Below are positions 33,548-41,563 of a stretch of DNA of 41,563 nucleotides, piece by piece (the first letter of the stretch is position 1; each line of letters opens with the position of its first letter). Source of the DNA: UBA987 sp047620825 (GTDB taxonomy: Bacteria > Bacteroidota > Bacteroidia > NS11-12g > UBA9320); assembly GCA_047620825.1 (NCBI GenBank), contig JBLHOC010000006.1, positions 1 through 41,563 on the forward strand, written 5' to 3'. The notes under the pieces are model-generated. The model did not search any database. It saw nothing but the letters and a program-made list of their open reading frames with translations, and was not told the DNA's origin. A program made the position numbers and the translations under genes.

Positions 33548-35020
33548 ATGCTTAAGCAATCGTTAAGTCAGAAACTTCTACAAAAACTATCGCCGCAACA
33601 GATACAGTTTATCAAGTTGTTGGAACTAAATACGCTCAACTTTGAGCAGAAGGTAGAAGAGGAACTTATTGAAAATCCGGCACTTGAAGATAATAAGGAT
33701 GAAGCTGCGTCTGAATCATCTGATGATCCCGATTTTTCTGACGACTATAACGAGATGGAATCGTTTGAGTCTACCAAGGAAGATAGCATTGACGTTTCTG
33801 ATTATTTAAGCGATGATGACGGTGGTATACGGCTAAACGACCAGTATGGTGGCGATGAGGAAGAAAAAGATTTTATACCCATTAATGCTTCTATTTCATT
33901 TCGTGATCGATTACTTGATAGTATAAAGCAAAACCTGCAAAACGACCAAGAATATGTATTGGCTCAACAACTCATTGGCACAATTGAGGATGATGGATAC
34001 TTGCGCCGACCGTTGCGAAGCATAGTCAACGACATGCTTTTTTCTGCAAATATTAGAACAACCGAGGAAGATCTAGAAAAAGTATTGATCAAAATTCAGG
34101 ATTTAGAACCTCCTGGGATTGGGGCACGTACGCTACAAGAGTGTTTACTTCTTCAAATTAAGCACAGGTCTAAAACTAAAAATACGGCCATTACCAAACT
34201 TGCAGCTGATATAGTCGAAAATCACATGGAAGATTTTTCGAAGAAACATTATCAAAGACTACTAAAGAAACTTGATGTCACTGAAGATTTTCTTAAAGAA
34301 GCCATTACGTTTATTTCCAAGCTAAACCCTAAACCAGCTGGTAGCGCGAGTGGTGGTTCTCAAACAGACTATATCATTCCTGATTTTATTGTAAAAGAAT
34401 CTTACGGTGAGTTGGTTGTGGAGTTGAATAACCGAAATACACCTGTATTAAAGGTGTCTGCTGACTTCATGGAAACATTAAAAGGGTACGAAAAAGCGAA
34501 GACTCCAGATAAAGGGACGAAAGATGCCGTGCAGTTTATCAAACAAAAATTAGACAGCGCGAAGTGGTTTGTTGATTCAGTGAAACAACGTCAAAATACA
34601 CTATTGGTCACCATGCGCTGTATGGTTGAATTGCAAAAAGACTATTTCTTGTCGGGTGATGAAACTCAAATGAGACCGATGATCTTAAAAGACATTGCAG
34701 AAAAGGTCCATTTGGATGTTTCGACTATATCAAGAGTTGCAAGTAGTAAATATGTGGAAACCGACTTTGGTATCTTCTTGTTAAAGCACTTCTTCTCAGA
34801 AGGTATTATAACTAGTAGTGGTGCCGAAGTAAGTAATAAAGAAGTCAAGAAGATATTAAGTAAAGCGATCGATGCTGAAAATAAGCAGAAGCCTGTTACT
34901 GATGGTCGCTTGCAGGAATTGCTAAAAGCAAAGGGATATAACATAGCCCGACGAACTGTTGCAAAGTATCGCGAGCAACTCAATATACCAGTAGCACGAC
35001 TTCGTAAAGAACTAAAGTGA
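33548..35020 (+). CDS. rpoN: RNA polymerase sigma-54 factor
   Basis: Alternative sigma factor that recognises -24/-12 promoters and needs AAA+ activators. The 490-residue protein starts with the Gln/Leu-rich region I (LSQKLLQKLSPQQIQFIKLLE). An acidic region II follows (about 50-115), then the core-binding domain (ASGGSQTDYIIPDF near 265) and the C-terminal RpoN box ARRTVAKYRE. This is the normal full-length arrangement. No sigma-54 activator gene is in the window. Its TGA overlaps the GTG start of the next gene. Confidence 0.97.
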   Translation: MLKQSLSQKLLQKLSPQQIQFIKLLELNTLNFEQKVEEELIENPALEDNKDEAASESSDDPDFSDDYNEMESFESTKEDSIDVSDYLSDDDGGIRLNDQYGGDEEEKDFIPINASISFRDRLLDSIKQNLQNDQEYVLAQQLIGTIEDDGYLRRPLRSIVNDMLFSANIRTTEEDLEKVLIKIQDLEPPGIGARTLQECLLLQIKHRSKTKNTAITKLAADIVENHMEDFSKKHYQRLLKKLDVTEDFLKEAITFISKLNPKPAGSASGGSQTDYIIPDFIVKESYGELVVELNNRNTPVLKVSADFMETLKGYEKAKTPDKGTKDAVQFIKQKLDSAKWFVDSVKQRQNTLLVTMRCMVELQKDYFLSGDETQMRPMILKDIAEKVHLDVSTISRVASSKYVETDFGIFLLKHFFSEGIITSSGAEVSNKEVKKILSKAIDAENKQKPVTDGRLQELLKAKGYNIARRTVAKYREQLNIPVARLRKELK

Positions 35021-35640
35021 CACGAAAATTCGCGAAAGTAGTTTCCCTCGTTTTTCATCCCATATTAATACCCATATACGGCGTTCTAGCTATTTCAACA
35101 TTTAACTTGGTTGTGGCTTCAAAACTGAATGTCCAGCCCAAGGTGCTGATGTTGTCTATGTATTGTATTCTGCTTTCAATCCTACCTTTATTGGGTGTGA
35201 TGTTTCTGTTGAATAAATACAAAATAGAAGAGTTGTCCAGCATTACTTTACCTGAACGACGGTTGGCCGCATGGGCTTTGTGTTTGGTTTATGGCCTAGA
35301 ATGTTGGTTTATGGATAATTACTTTTTCCATCCATTTTTAAGGCTTTTTGTATTGGCATTGTGTTTAAGTGCTGGAGTACTAGCCATGATATCCGCCTTT
35401 AAGAAAGTCAGTTTTCATGTGTTTGGGTGGGCCGGGTTTTTGGTTCTAATTGCCGTACTTGGTACGAAAAACAATGGCATGTTTATTTTTATGGTATTGG
35501 GTGCTTTAGTCATTACCGGGCTCGTTGCAAGTGCAAGGTTGAGCTTAAAGGCACATACAAAACAAGAAGTATATCTTGGGTTTATTACGGGTTTAATTAG
35601 CAATATTGCGGTTTATTTATTTTTCGATGGAAGGTTATAG
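35017..35640 (+). CDS. Integral membrane protein of unknown function
   Basis: A 207-residue protein with about six hydrophobic segments (for example FHPILIPIYGVLAISTF, VLMLSMYCILLSILPLL, GMFIFMVLGALVITGLV), so an inner-membrane protein. The C-terminal ARLSLKAHTKQEVYLGFITG resembles the last motif of PAP2-type phosphatases, but the other PAP2 motifs are not obvious and I do not assign it. The start is GTG at 35017, in a GTGA overlap with the rpoN stop; no ATG occurs before residue 44. It is translationally coupled to rpoN, while the next gene overlaps its end by 14 bases. Confidence 0.82.
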   Translation: MTRKFAKVVSLVFHPILIPIYGVLAISTFNLVVASKLNVQPKVLMLSMYCILLSILPLLGVMFLLNKYKIEELSSITLPERRLAAWALCLVYGLECWFMDNYFFHPFLRLFVLALCLSAGVLAMISAFKKVSFHVFGWAGFLVLIAVLGTKNNGMFIFMVLGALVITGLVASARLSLKAHTKQEVYLGFITGLISNIAVYLFFDGRL

Positions 35641-36412
35641 TTGTATAAAGTATGAAATCATTGGTGGGGTGGCGAACATTACGTTAAACCGACCAGATGT
35701 ATTCAATGCGTTTAACGATGCTCAGAGTTATGAACTCCAAGATGCGTTAAAGCAAGCAAAACGAGATAAGCAAGTTCGGGTGATTGTACTTACTGGTGCT
35801 GGTAAAGCATTTTGTAGTGGTCAGGATTTAAAAGCCATTGCTGGCGCAGAGAATCGATCGTTAAGAGATTCACTTGACAAACGTTACAACCCAATTATAA
35901 AAGCGATGCGGTCGATGCCAAAACCAATTATTGGCAAAATTAATGGTGTTGCCGCAGGTGCAGGTTGCTCATTGGCATTGGCATGTGATTACGTAATTGC
36001 GTCGGAATATGCCAGTTTTATTGAGGTCTTTGTCAATGTAGGTTTGGTACTTGACTCAGGTTCGAGTTACTTTTTACCACGATTAGTTGGTAGTGCTCGA
36101 GCTTTTGAAATGGCTACAATGGGCTCAAAGGTGAAAGCACCTCAAGCCTTAGACTGGGGCATAATAAACAAAGTTGTGCCGGCCGATGAGTTAGATTCAG
36201 CTACGGCCGAAATAACAACGTATTACGAGAATGCTCCGACAAAAGCTGTTGCGCTCATGAAGCAAATGATTAATAAATCATTTCATTCTGACTTGAATAC
36301 AATGTTGGAATACGAAGCGTGTTGCCAAGAAATTGCTGGAAACTCTGCAGACTATAAAGAAGGCGTTGGTGCATTTAATGAAAAGCGTAAACCAACCTTT
36401 ACGGGCAACTAG
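35627..36412 (+). CDS. Enoyl-CoA hydratase/isomerase family protein (PaaG-like)
   Basis: Crotonase-fold enzyme of 261 residues acting on acyl-CoA esters. ANITLNRPDVFNAF is the family opening. The oxyanion-hole strands are GKAFCSGQDLKAIAG and NGVAAGAGCSLALACD. Active-site context EVFVNVGLVLDSGSSYFLPRLVG has Asp in GLVLDSG, as in PaaG-type isomerases (2-(1,2-epoxy-1,2-dihydrophenyl)acetyl-CoA isomerase). A TTG at 35606 would extend it by seven residues, but the ATG at 35627 fits the family start. No other paa genes are in the window, so a role in phenylacetate breakdown is only one option; fatty-acid oxidation is another. Confidence 0.9.
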   Translation: MEGYSCIKYEIIGGVANITLNRPDVFNAFNDAQSYELQDALKQAKRDKQVRVIVLTGAGKAFCSGQDLKAIAGAENRSLRDSLDKRYNPIIKAMRSMPKPIIGKINGVAAGAGCSLALACDYVIASEYASFIEVFVNVGLVLDSGSSYFLPRLVGSARAFEMATMGSKVKAPQALDWGIINKVVPADELDSATAEITTYYENAPTKAVALMKQMINKSFHSDLNTMLEYEACCQEIAGNSADYKEGVGAFNEKRKPTFTGN

Positions 36413-36444
36413 CGAATATGATATTTTAAATTCTCGGTTAAGCG

Positions 36445-36452
36445 TATCTTTG
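36445..36452 (+). promoter_or_regulatory. Putative -7 element, near-leaderless, for the M43 protease gene
   Basis: TATCTTTG is an exact TAnnTTTG match ending six bases before the ATG at 36459. Its presence also argues for that ATG over upstream in-frame codons from 36333. No upstream TTG at standard spacing was found. Confidence 0.5.
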
Positions 36453-36458
36453 ACAATT

Positions 36459-37787
36459 ATGCGGAAAGTCGTACTCGCTCTTCTAATTGTAATCATTTTT
36501 AGTCCTGGCTATGGTCAGACTTTTGAACCATGCAAAACGGTTGATTACATCGATTATCTTGATCAGAAATATCCCGGAATTAAGCAACATGTGGATGATG
36601 CCTATCACCAAAGCGTACAGGCAACCAAACTCCAAGCACAGTCACATGGCAAACGTTTTCCAATTGATACCACTTATGTGGTACAAGTCGTTTTTCATGT
36701 TGTATGGAAAACAGCTGACCAGAATATCGACGACCTTCACATTCAAGAACAGGTTCAAGTGCTCAATAATTGTTTTAATAGACTCAACGCCGACACAACG
36801 AATACGCGTGAAATCTTTAAATCAGTTGCAGGTAACGCTCGATTTCGTTTTGAACTTGCTACTGTAGATCCTTCTGGTAATGCTACAAATGGTATCACAA
36901 GAAAACAAACGACAGTAACTACATTCAATACAAATAACCGAGCAACTAGATACGACTATGTAAAGGAGTCTAATCGTGGAGGCGTAGATGCATGGGATAC
37001 CAAACGATATTTAAATGTTTGGGTGTGCAATCTTGATTTTACAACTGGGCAACTTGGTTTATTTGGGTACGCTTTTCCGCCAACAGGGGCAGAGTTTTGG
37101 AAAAACACTACCTCGTTTGCCGTAGAAGCAAAACAGGGCGTTGTGATACATTACGAAATTGTTGGACCTAATAACCCCGCAAAACTAGATCCTCAAATCT
37201 ATACCAATGAAAAAACAGCGGTCCATGAGTTTGGCCATTTTCTTGGTTTAAGACACTTATGGGGTGATGGTCAATTTAATGGCTGCAGTGTAGATGATTT
37301 TATTGATGATACACCAAATGCTGCTGGCGCTACAAGAGGTTGCCCAATAGGTGCTAATACTTGTAATACTGATAATTTGCCAGATCAGGTTGAAAACTAT
37401 ATGGACTATGGCAGTGACATCTGTTCCAATATGTTTACCAAGCAACAGGTTGACGTCATGCGGTATAACCTCGTCAATCTTCGAGCAGGTTTAGGCCAAC
37501 CGGAAATAAACTATTTGACTATACCAGAACGAATTGAGCATTCGATTTATCCGAATCCTGTGTCAGATAACTTGAAGTTTTTTTCTGAGACTATTTTTGA
37601 TCAAAACATAACACTCACATTAACCAATTATTTAGGTCAAGATGTGTACGAAGTGACCAAGCTTAAAACTGGGTATATTCTTGAGTTCGATTACTTAGAT
37701 GTTGCAAACGGATATTATCGAGCAACTATATCGTATGGAGGAAAAACCTTTCCTTACGTGAATCCCTTTGTATTTCTAAAAGACTAG
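36459..37787 (+). CDS. Secreted M43-family zinc metalloprotease with T9SS sorting domain
   Basis: A 442-residue exported protease. The signal peptide MRKVVLALLIVIIFSPGYGQ marks the start; the longer ORF from 36333 runs back into the enoyl-CoA hydratase gene and is not credible. The pappalysin-type zinc site is HEFGHFLGLRH at about residues 256-266, with the Met-turn NYMDYG near 313-318. Cys-rich segments (NGCSVDD, RGCPIG, NTCNTD) fit the M43 fold. The C-terminus is a type A T9SS sorting domain starting IYPNPVSDNLKF near 363. It is therefore expected at the cell surface or in the medium, degrading proteins. Confidence 0.93.
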   Translation: MRKVVLALLIVIIFSPGYGQTFEPCKTVDYIDYLDQKYPGIKQHVDDAYHQSVQATKLQAQSHGKRFPIDTTYVVQVVFHVVWKTADQNIDDLHIQEQVQVLNNCFNRLNADTTNTREIFKSVAGNARFRFELATVDPSGNATNGITRKQTTVTTFNTNNRATRYDYVKESNRGGVDAWDTKRYLNVWVCNLDFTTGQLGLFGYAFPPTGAEFWKNTTSFAVEAKQGVVIHYEIVGPNNPAKLDPQIYTNEKTAVHEFGHFLGLRHLWGDGQFNGCSVDDFIDDTPNAAGATRGCPIGANTCNTDNLPDQVENYMDYGSDICSNMFTKQQVDVMRYNLVNLRAGLGQPEINYLTIPERIEHSIYPNPVSDNLKFFSETIFDQNITLTLTNYLGQDVYEVTKLKTGYILEFDYLDVANGYYRATISYGGKTFPYVNPFVFLKD

Positions 37788-38069
37788 TTTTCCATCTTAG
37801 TAACACAGTAACTTTTCTTGTGCTGTATTCTTAACACAATCATTTTAGGAGGATAAACGAACGTGTAATGTTCTTATTATTAGGGAATTACAGTTTTTCT
37901 GATTTCTCGTATTTACCTTGTTTCGTGTCGAAAAGGATGATTTTAAGCGCTAATTAGCTGATTTTCACAAGTTTCGAATTTCGTCTACCCATAGATTACG
38001 TTTTTGTTTGTACCATGTCTATCTGCCCAACAGTAGACATAAACAGTACAATTGATTAAAAACAGGTTT
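37788..38069 (+). other. Upstream region of the giant repeat protein, rich in inverted repeats
   Basis: This 282-base region has no gene. It holds TTTCG-TGT-CGAAA at 37921-37933, the palindrome GCTAATTAGC at 37949-37958, and a stem of ten base pairs at 38015-38040. No exact TAnnTTTG was found, so the promoter of the repeat protein is not located. Confidence 0.45.
38015..38040 (+). repeat. Bulged inverted repeat 30 bases before the repeat-protein start
   Basis: ATGTCTA (38015-38021) pairs with TAGACAT (38034-38040), and after one bulged T, CTG (38023-38025) pairs with CAG (38031-38033), leaving the loop CCCAA. It could be an mRNA stem or an operator; there is no T run for termination. Confidence 0.5.
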
Positions 38070-41000
38070 ATGAAAAGATGTAGACTATACGTCGTATTAA
38101 CGGCAATGTTGTTTGCTTTATGTTTAACAACAACTGAGGTTAAAGCACAGCCATGTTATTCAGGTTTCACTTATCGATTACCAATTGAAGTTGATAATAG
38201 CAAAAGCGCAATGCTAACTGACTATGAAATTCAATTTACAATCAATACATCTGCCTTAATTTCAACAGGGAAAATGAAATCTCTTGGACAAGACATTCGA
38301 TTCTTGGACAGTAAAGGGAACGAACTTGCGTATTGGATAGAGGATAACTCAATCAATACATCAAGCACAACGATATGGGTCCGAACAGATTCAGTATCGA
38401 ATTATACGAAAGATACCATCTACCTTTTTTATGGTAATGGTTCTGCGACAGCAAAAAGTGATGCCAAAGCAACTTTTCAACTGGTTGAAGAATTTAATGG
38501 CAGTACATTAAGTTCATCCATTTGGAATACATGTGGTTCTGGAACTGTTGCACTGTCTGGAGGCAAATTAAAACTTACATCGAATGCGACAACGGCTAGT
38601 ATTTATACCAAAACGGGTATAGCCGGGCCAGTTATCATTGAAGCACAAGGGGTTCAATCATCTGGTGGGACAGCGTTTCTTGGTCAATTGAATGCATCAA
38701 ATGATGGATATGCCATGGTACATAATGGGACAGCCATGCAATTAAGCACAATGACCAATGGGACATGTGTATCGACTACAACTTATGGGTCAACAAATAG
38801 TACAGGATTAAAAGGAGATTGGACGTTCATTTGGAGTGGTTTTAATCAAACAGCAACTTGGGCAGGTCAAACACTGAATTCTTCCAATTCCACAAACACC
38901 ATGACTAATAGATCTACCATTGCAATCGCAAATACGGGTAGTTATGGCACATTAGAAATTGACTATGTTCGGATAAGAAAATATGCTCCTATACAACCAA
39001 GTATCAGCGTTGGTTCAGAGCAAAACATGAAGTTCTCTCTAACGGCATCATACGTTTCACCGTTGTGTGCAGGAGGCGATCTAGAATTAACAGTCAATAA
39101 AGTTATAGGTGCAAAATATTTGTGGAAAGGTCCAAACGGATTTACCTCAACACTTCAAAACCCTCAAATTACAGGCGTTAGTACTACGGATGCAGGACGT
39201 TACGACTTAACTGTTGAAATTCCTACAGGATGTGCCAGTAAATCTACTTCAGTCAATGTAAACATTTCGCCTAAAGCAGTTGGTGGCTCGGTGAGTGGAA
39301 CCCAAACGGTTTGTTCAGGATCCAATACTGGTATTATTTCGCTAAGCGGTCATACAGGGAATGTGGTCAGATGGGATTCGGCGATTAACGCAGCAGGACC
39401 ATGGAAGTCAATTTCAAACACAACACTAAATCAAACATATAGCAACCTAAACACAACAACTTATTTTAGAGCCATAGTGGGTAACGGCAATTGTTCTATA
39501 GACAGTTCTTCAGTCGCTACAATAACAGTTACGCCTCCATCTAAAGGCGGTGCTATTCATGGTGCAACTCAAGTGTGTGCCGGTTCAAACACTGGGACTG
39601 TATCGGTTTCGGGATATACTGGAAACATTATTAAATGGGAGTACAGTACCAATGGAAACCTTTGGTACAACATCGTAAATAAAGGAACAAATCATTCGTA
39701 TACCAATCTGTCACAGACTACTTATTACAGAGCAGTAGTCCAAAATGGCAATTGTAATGTAGCGTATGCAACTCCAGCCAAAATTACGGTTGATACCAAA
39801 ACAATAGGTGGGTCAGTATCTGGTTCAGTTACAGTTTGTCCAGAAGGTAATAATGGTTATGTTGTTCTGAATAGTAACGTTGGCGCCATCATTCGTTGGG
39901 AAATGACAAGTCCTGGGTCAAGCACCTGGACGCCAATCACAAGTACCAATGACAGTCTAAGTTATAAAGATTTAAAAACATCACTCGTTTATAGAGCAAT
40001 TGTTCAAAATGGATCATGTAATGTGGCCGTATCTAATAGTGCGACCATTACTGTATTAACCAAATCAAATGCTGGAAAAATTACGGGAGCAAAAGAAGTG
40101 TGTGAAACGGGAAATAGCGGAACACTCTCTGTTACTGGCGTGTCTGGTACCATATTAAAGTGGCAGTCAAAAACGAATGGAACTGCTTGGAGTGATATTT
40201 ACTCAACTAAAACGACACATGATTGGTACAATTTAGCTGATACGACGACTTATCGCGCAATCGTTGCGAATAGTGGATGTAAAGCTGATACGTCATCATC
40301 GTCAACAGTACTGGTAAATCCAAGATCGGATGGAGGTTATATATCTGGTGTGGATGCGGTATGTATAGGAATAAACGCTGCGACCATTAAAATAAATGCC
40401 AACATTGGCTCGGTAACTGAATGGGAGATATCTACCAATGGTTATTCGCCATGGACTAAAGTTTCTAATTCTGCTACTTCTAGTCTTGACGTTACGAATT
40501 TAAGTGCGTCTACATTCTACAGAGCTAAAGTGAAAAGCGGTGTATGTGCCAATGCGTATTCAGCGTATAAATCTATCGAAGCAACAAAACTTAGTTCAGC
40601 CGGTACGATAGTTGAAAATCTTGAGTTGTGTGAAGGAACAAACTTTGGAATTATCAAGGTTACAGCAACTACCGGTGATGTTGTAAAGTGGCAAACTTCA
40701 ACATCGGCCACAGGGAGTTGGACAGACGAAAATATCACAACAACCAAATACGAAATTCAAAATATCTCTAACAACTTGTATTTACGAGCCATTGTGAAGA
40801 ACGGCGTATGTGCTGCAGATACATCGAAGGTTGGTATTGTAGAAGTATCAAAAAAGACCAAAGCGGGTAACATCTATGGTAACGCACAATGGTGTTCAGA
40901 AATTAATGCTGGAACTCTTGAAATCAAGGACATGACTGGTGACGTTTTGTACTGGGAAGAGTCAGAAACAAACGGTGCGACTTGGAATATGATTGTGACG

Positions 41001-41563
41001 AATTCCACGACTTACGATTATAAAAATGTATCAACGTCCACACAGTATAGAGCTATATTAAGAAACGGCGTTTGTAATGATGCAACCAGCCAAATAGTTA
41101 AAGTTGATATTTCAGCGGCGACTAAAGCAGGCAAGTTAATTACGGATCAATCTGAAGTGTGCCAAGGCAATAATATCGGAACCTTTCAATTGGTAGACTA
41201 TGTTGGTGAAATCATGGATTGGGAGCGATACGAAGCAATTACGGGTACTTGGGTTTCGGCTCAAAATCGAGGCGACAGACAAAGCTTTTATAATATCACT
41301 GAGGTGTTGGAATATAGAGTCATCGTTAAAAATGAATTCTGTGAAGCAGATACGTCAGAAACTATAAAGGTGACTGTATCAAAAGCATCGATCGGCGGCA
41401 CGTTAGGTGGCGACATTGAAGCATGTCAAGGCATCGGATTCTCTGAGTTTACACTTCATGGATACACCGGTAGCAATCACAAGTGGCAAACCAGTACAAG
41501 CGCCTTTGGTCCTTGGACAGATTTGACAGAGACATCAGATAAACTGCAAGTAAACAATACTGG
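38070..41563 (+). CDS. Giant secreted repeat protein with DUF2341 domain, 3' end outside the window
   Basis: The ORF is open to the right edge, 1,164 codons. A signal peptide (MKRCRLYVVLTAMLFALCL, cleavage near KAQ|PC) is followed by a DUF2341 domain at about 28-130 (GFTYRLPIEVDN, YLFYGNGSA). Next comes a region like a concanavalin/LamG fold (VEEFNGSTLSSSIWNT to YVRIRKYA) at about 138-310, and then one Ig-like domain (VSPLCAGGDL to CASKSTSVNV). From about residue 405 there are nine tandem units of about 88 residues. A surface adhesin or matrix protein exported through T9SS is likely in this phylum, but the sorting domain would lie outside the window. ATG at 38070 is the only start that gives the signal peptide. 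Confidence 0.9.
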   Translation, partial: MKRCRLYVVLTAMLFALCLTTTEVKAQPCYSGFTYRLPIEVDNSKSAMLTDYEIQFTINTSALISTGKMKSLGQDIRFLDSKGNELAYWIEDNSINTSSTTIWVRTDSVSNYTKDTIYLFYGNGSATAKSDAKATFQLVEEFNGSTLSSSIWNTCGSGTVALSGGKLKLTSNATTASIYTKTGIAGPVIIEAQGVQSSGGTAFLGQLNASNDGYAMVHNGTAMQLSTMTNGTCVSTTTYGSTNSTGLKGDWTFIWSGFNQTATWAGQTLNSSNSTNTMTNRSTIAIANTGSYGTLEIDYVRIRKYAPIQPSISVGSEQNMKFSLTASYVSPLCAGGDLELTVNKVIGAKYLWKGPNGFTSTLQNPQITGVSTTDAGRYDLTVEIPTGCASKSTSVNVNISPKAVGGSVSGTQTVCSGSNTGIISLSGHTGNVVRWDSAINAAGPWKSISNTTLNQTYSNLNTTTYFRAIVGNGNCSIDSSSVATITVTPPSKGGAIHGATQVCAGSNTGTVSVSGYTGNIIKWEYSTNGNLWYNIVNKGTNHSYTNLSQTTYYRAVVQNGNCNVAYATPAKITVDTKTIGGSVSGSVTVCPEGNNGYVVLNSNVGAIIRWEMTSPGSSTWTPITSTNDSLSYKDLKTSLVYRAIVQNGSCNVAVSNSATITVLTKSNAGKITGAKEVCETGNSGTLSVTGVSGTILKWQSKTNGTAWSDIYSTKTTHDWYNLADTTTYRAIVANSGCKADTSSSSTVLVNPRSDGGYISGVDAVCIGINAATIKINANIGSVTEWEISTNGYSPWTKVSNSATSSLDVTNLSASTFYRAKVKSGVCANAYSAYKSIEATKLSSAGTIVENLELCEGTNFGIIKVTATTGDVVKWQTSTSATGSWTDENITTTKYEIQNISNNLYLRAIVKNGVCAADTSKVGIVEVSKKTKAGNIYGNAQWCSEINAGTLEIKDMTGDVLYWEESETNGATWNMIVTNSTTYDYKNVSTSTQYRAILRNGVCNDATSQIVKVDISAATKAGKLITDQSEVCQGNNIGTFQLVDYVGEIMDWERYEAITGTWVSAQNRGDRQSFYNITEVLEYRVIVKNEFCEADTSETIKVTVSKASIGGTLGGDIEACQGIGFSEFTLHGYTGSNHKWQTSTSAFGPWTDLTETSDKLQVNNT
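39282..41563 (+). repeat. Nine tandem ~264-base coding repeats (about 88 residues each)
   Basis: Units begin at 39282, 39546, 39807, 40071, 40332, 40599, 40863, 41127 and 41394 (last one cut), with spacing of 261-267 bases. Each has GGxVSGxxxVC at its start, a TGxxxxW core, a TTxYRAxVxNGxC segment and a closing beta strand. The two Cys per unit could pair. The units diverge at the DNA level, so they are old duplications. Confidence 0.9.

Noticed and set aside
36333..36458. N-terminal extension of the M43 protease ORF
   Set aside because: It lies within the 3' end of the enoyl-CoA hydratase gene and would bury the signal peptide; the ATG at 36459 with its own -7 element is better.
39282..41563. 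Regular ~264-base periodicity as a non-coding satellite or CRISPR
   Set aside because: The period is a multiple of three within an open reading frame and encodes a recognisable protein repeat.

Overview
The window reads as chromosomal DNA of an AT-rich, probably aquatic member of the Bacteroidota, most likely Flavobacteriales or a close relative. The evidence is: two secreted proteins with type IX secretion (T9SS) C-terminal sorting domains; a DUF4783 gene beside nadC; the order pheT / small coiled-coil gene / zapA / rny; giant repeat proteins of a kind common in this phylum; and several exact matches to the Bacteroidota -7 promoter element TAnnTTTG. Placement below phylum is a guess. No rRNA, tRNA, CRISPR array or transposase gene was recognised.

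Layout. 1-6003 (minus strand): the end of a surface-polysaccharide cluster, with asparagine synthetase (cut by the window edge), two GT4 glycosyltransferases and a two-domain dehydrogenase. 6103-7687: adk-obgE, meeting head-on a ferredoxin / ferredoxin reductase pair (7684-9032). 9124-14396 (minus): pheT, a coiled-coil gene, zapA, rny and a VanX-like dipeptidase lipoprotein. 14564-16636: a VWA-type membrane protein. 16659-18002: a T9SS-secreted DUF5011 protein. 18238-19215: a plant-type acyl-ACP desaturase. After a 570-base gap come rpsO, pnp and murQ, each of the first two followed by a clear hairpin terminator. 23336-25360 (minus): a secreted protein of unknown function, a YjjG-like nucleotidase and upp. 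25455-26759: DUF4783 protein and nadC. 26760-27401: an esterase-like hydrolase.

27421-28000 is the most unusual piece. It is a four-helix-bundle (S23/IVP family) gene enclosed between two arrays of 8-base units that are inverted copies of each other. It looks like a small mobile or RNA-structured cassette dropped between the hydrolase and folA. After folA come two lipoproteins and an operon asnS / stand-alone E2-type acyltransferase / cytochrome P450 (minus). rpoN diverges from asnS and is followed by a membrane protein and an enoyl-CoA hydratase. The window ends with a secreted M43 metalloprotease and the first 1,164 codons of a giant repeat protein.

How parts may work together. The ferredoxin/reductase pair could feed electrons to the acyl-ACP desaturase and the P450, both of which need such donors (inference). 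upp and the nucleotidase touch opposite ends of pyrimidine salvage. pnp, rny and rpsO are RNA-metabolism genes. Two expression habits recur: TTG or GTG starts placed at or just after the stop codon of the preceding gene, and TAnnTTTG elements so close to the ATG that the mRNA would have almost no leader.
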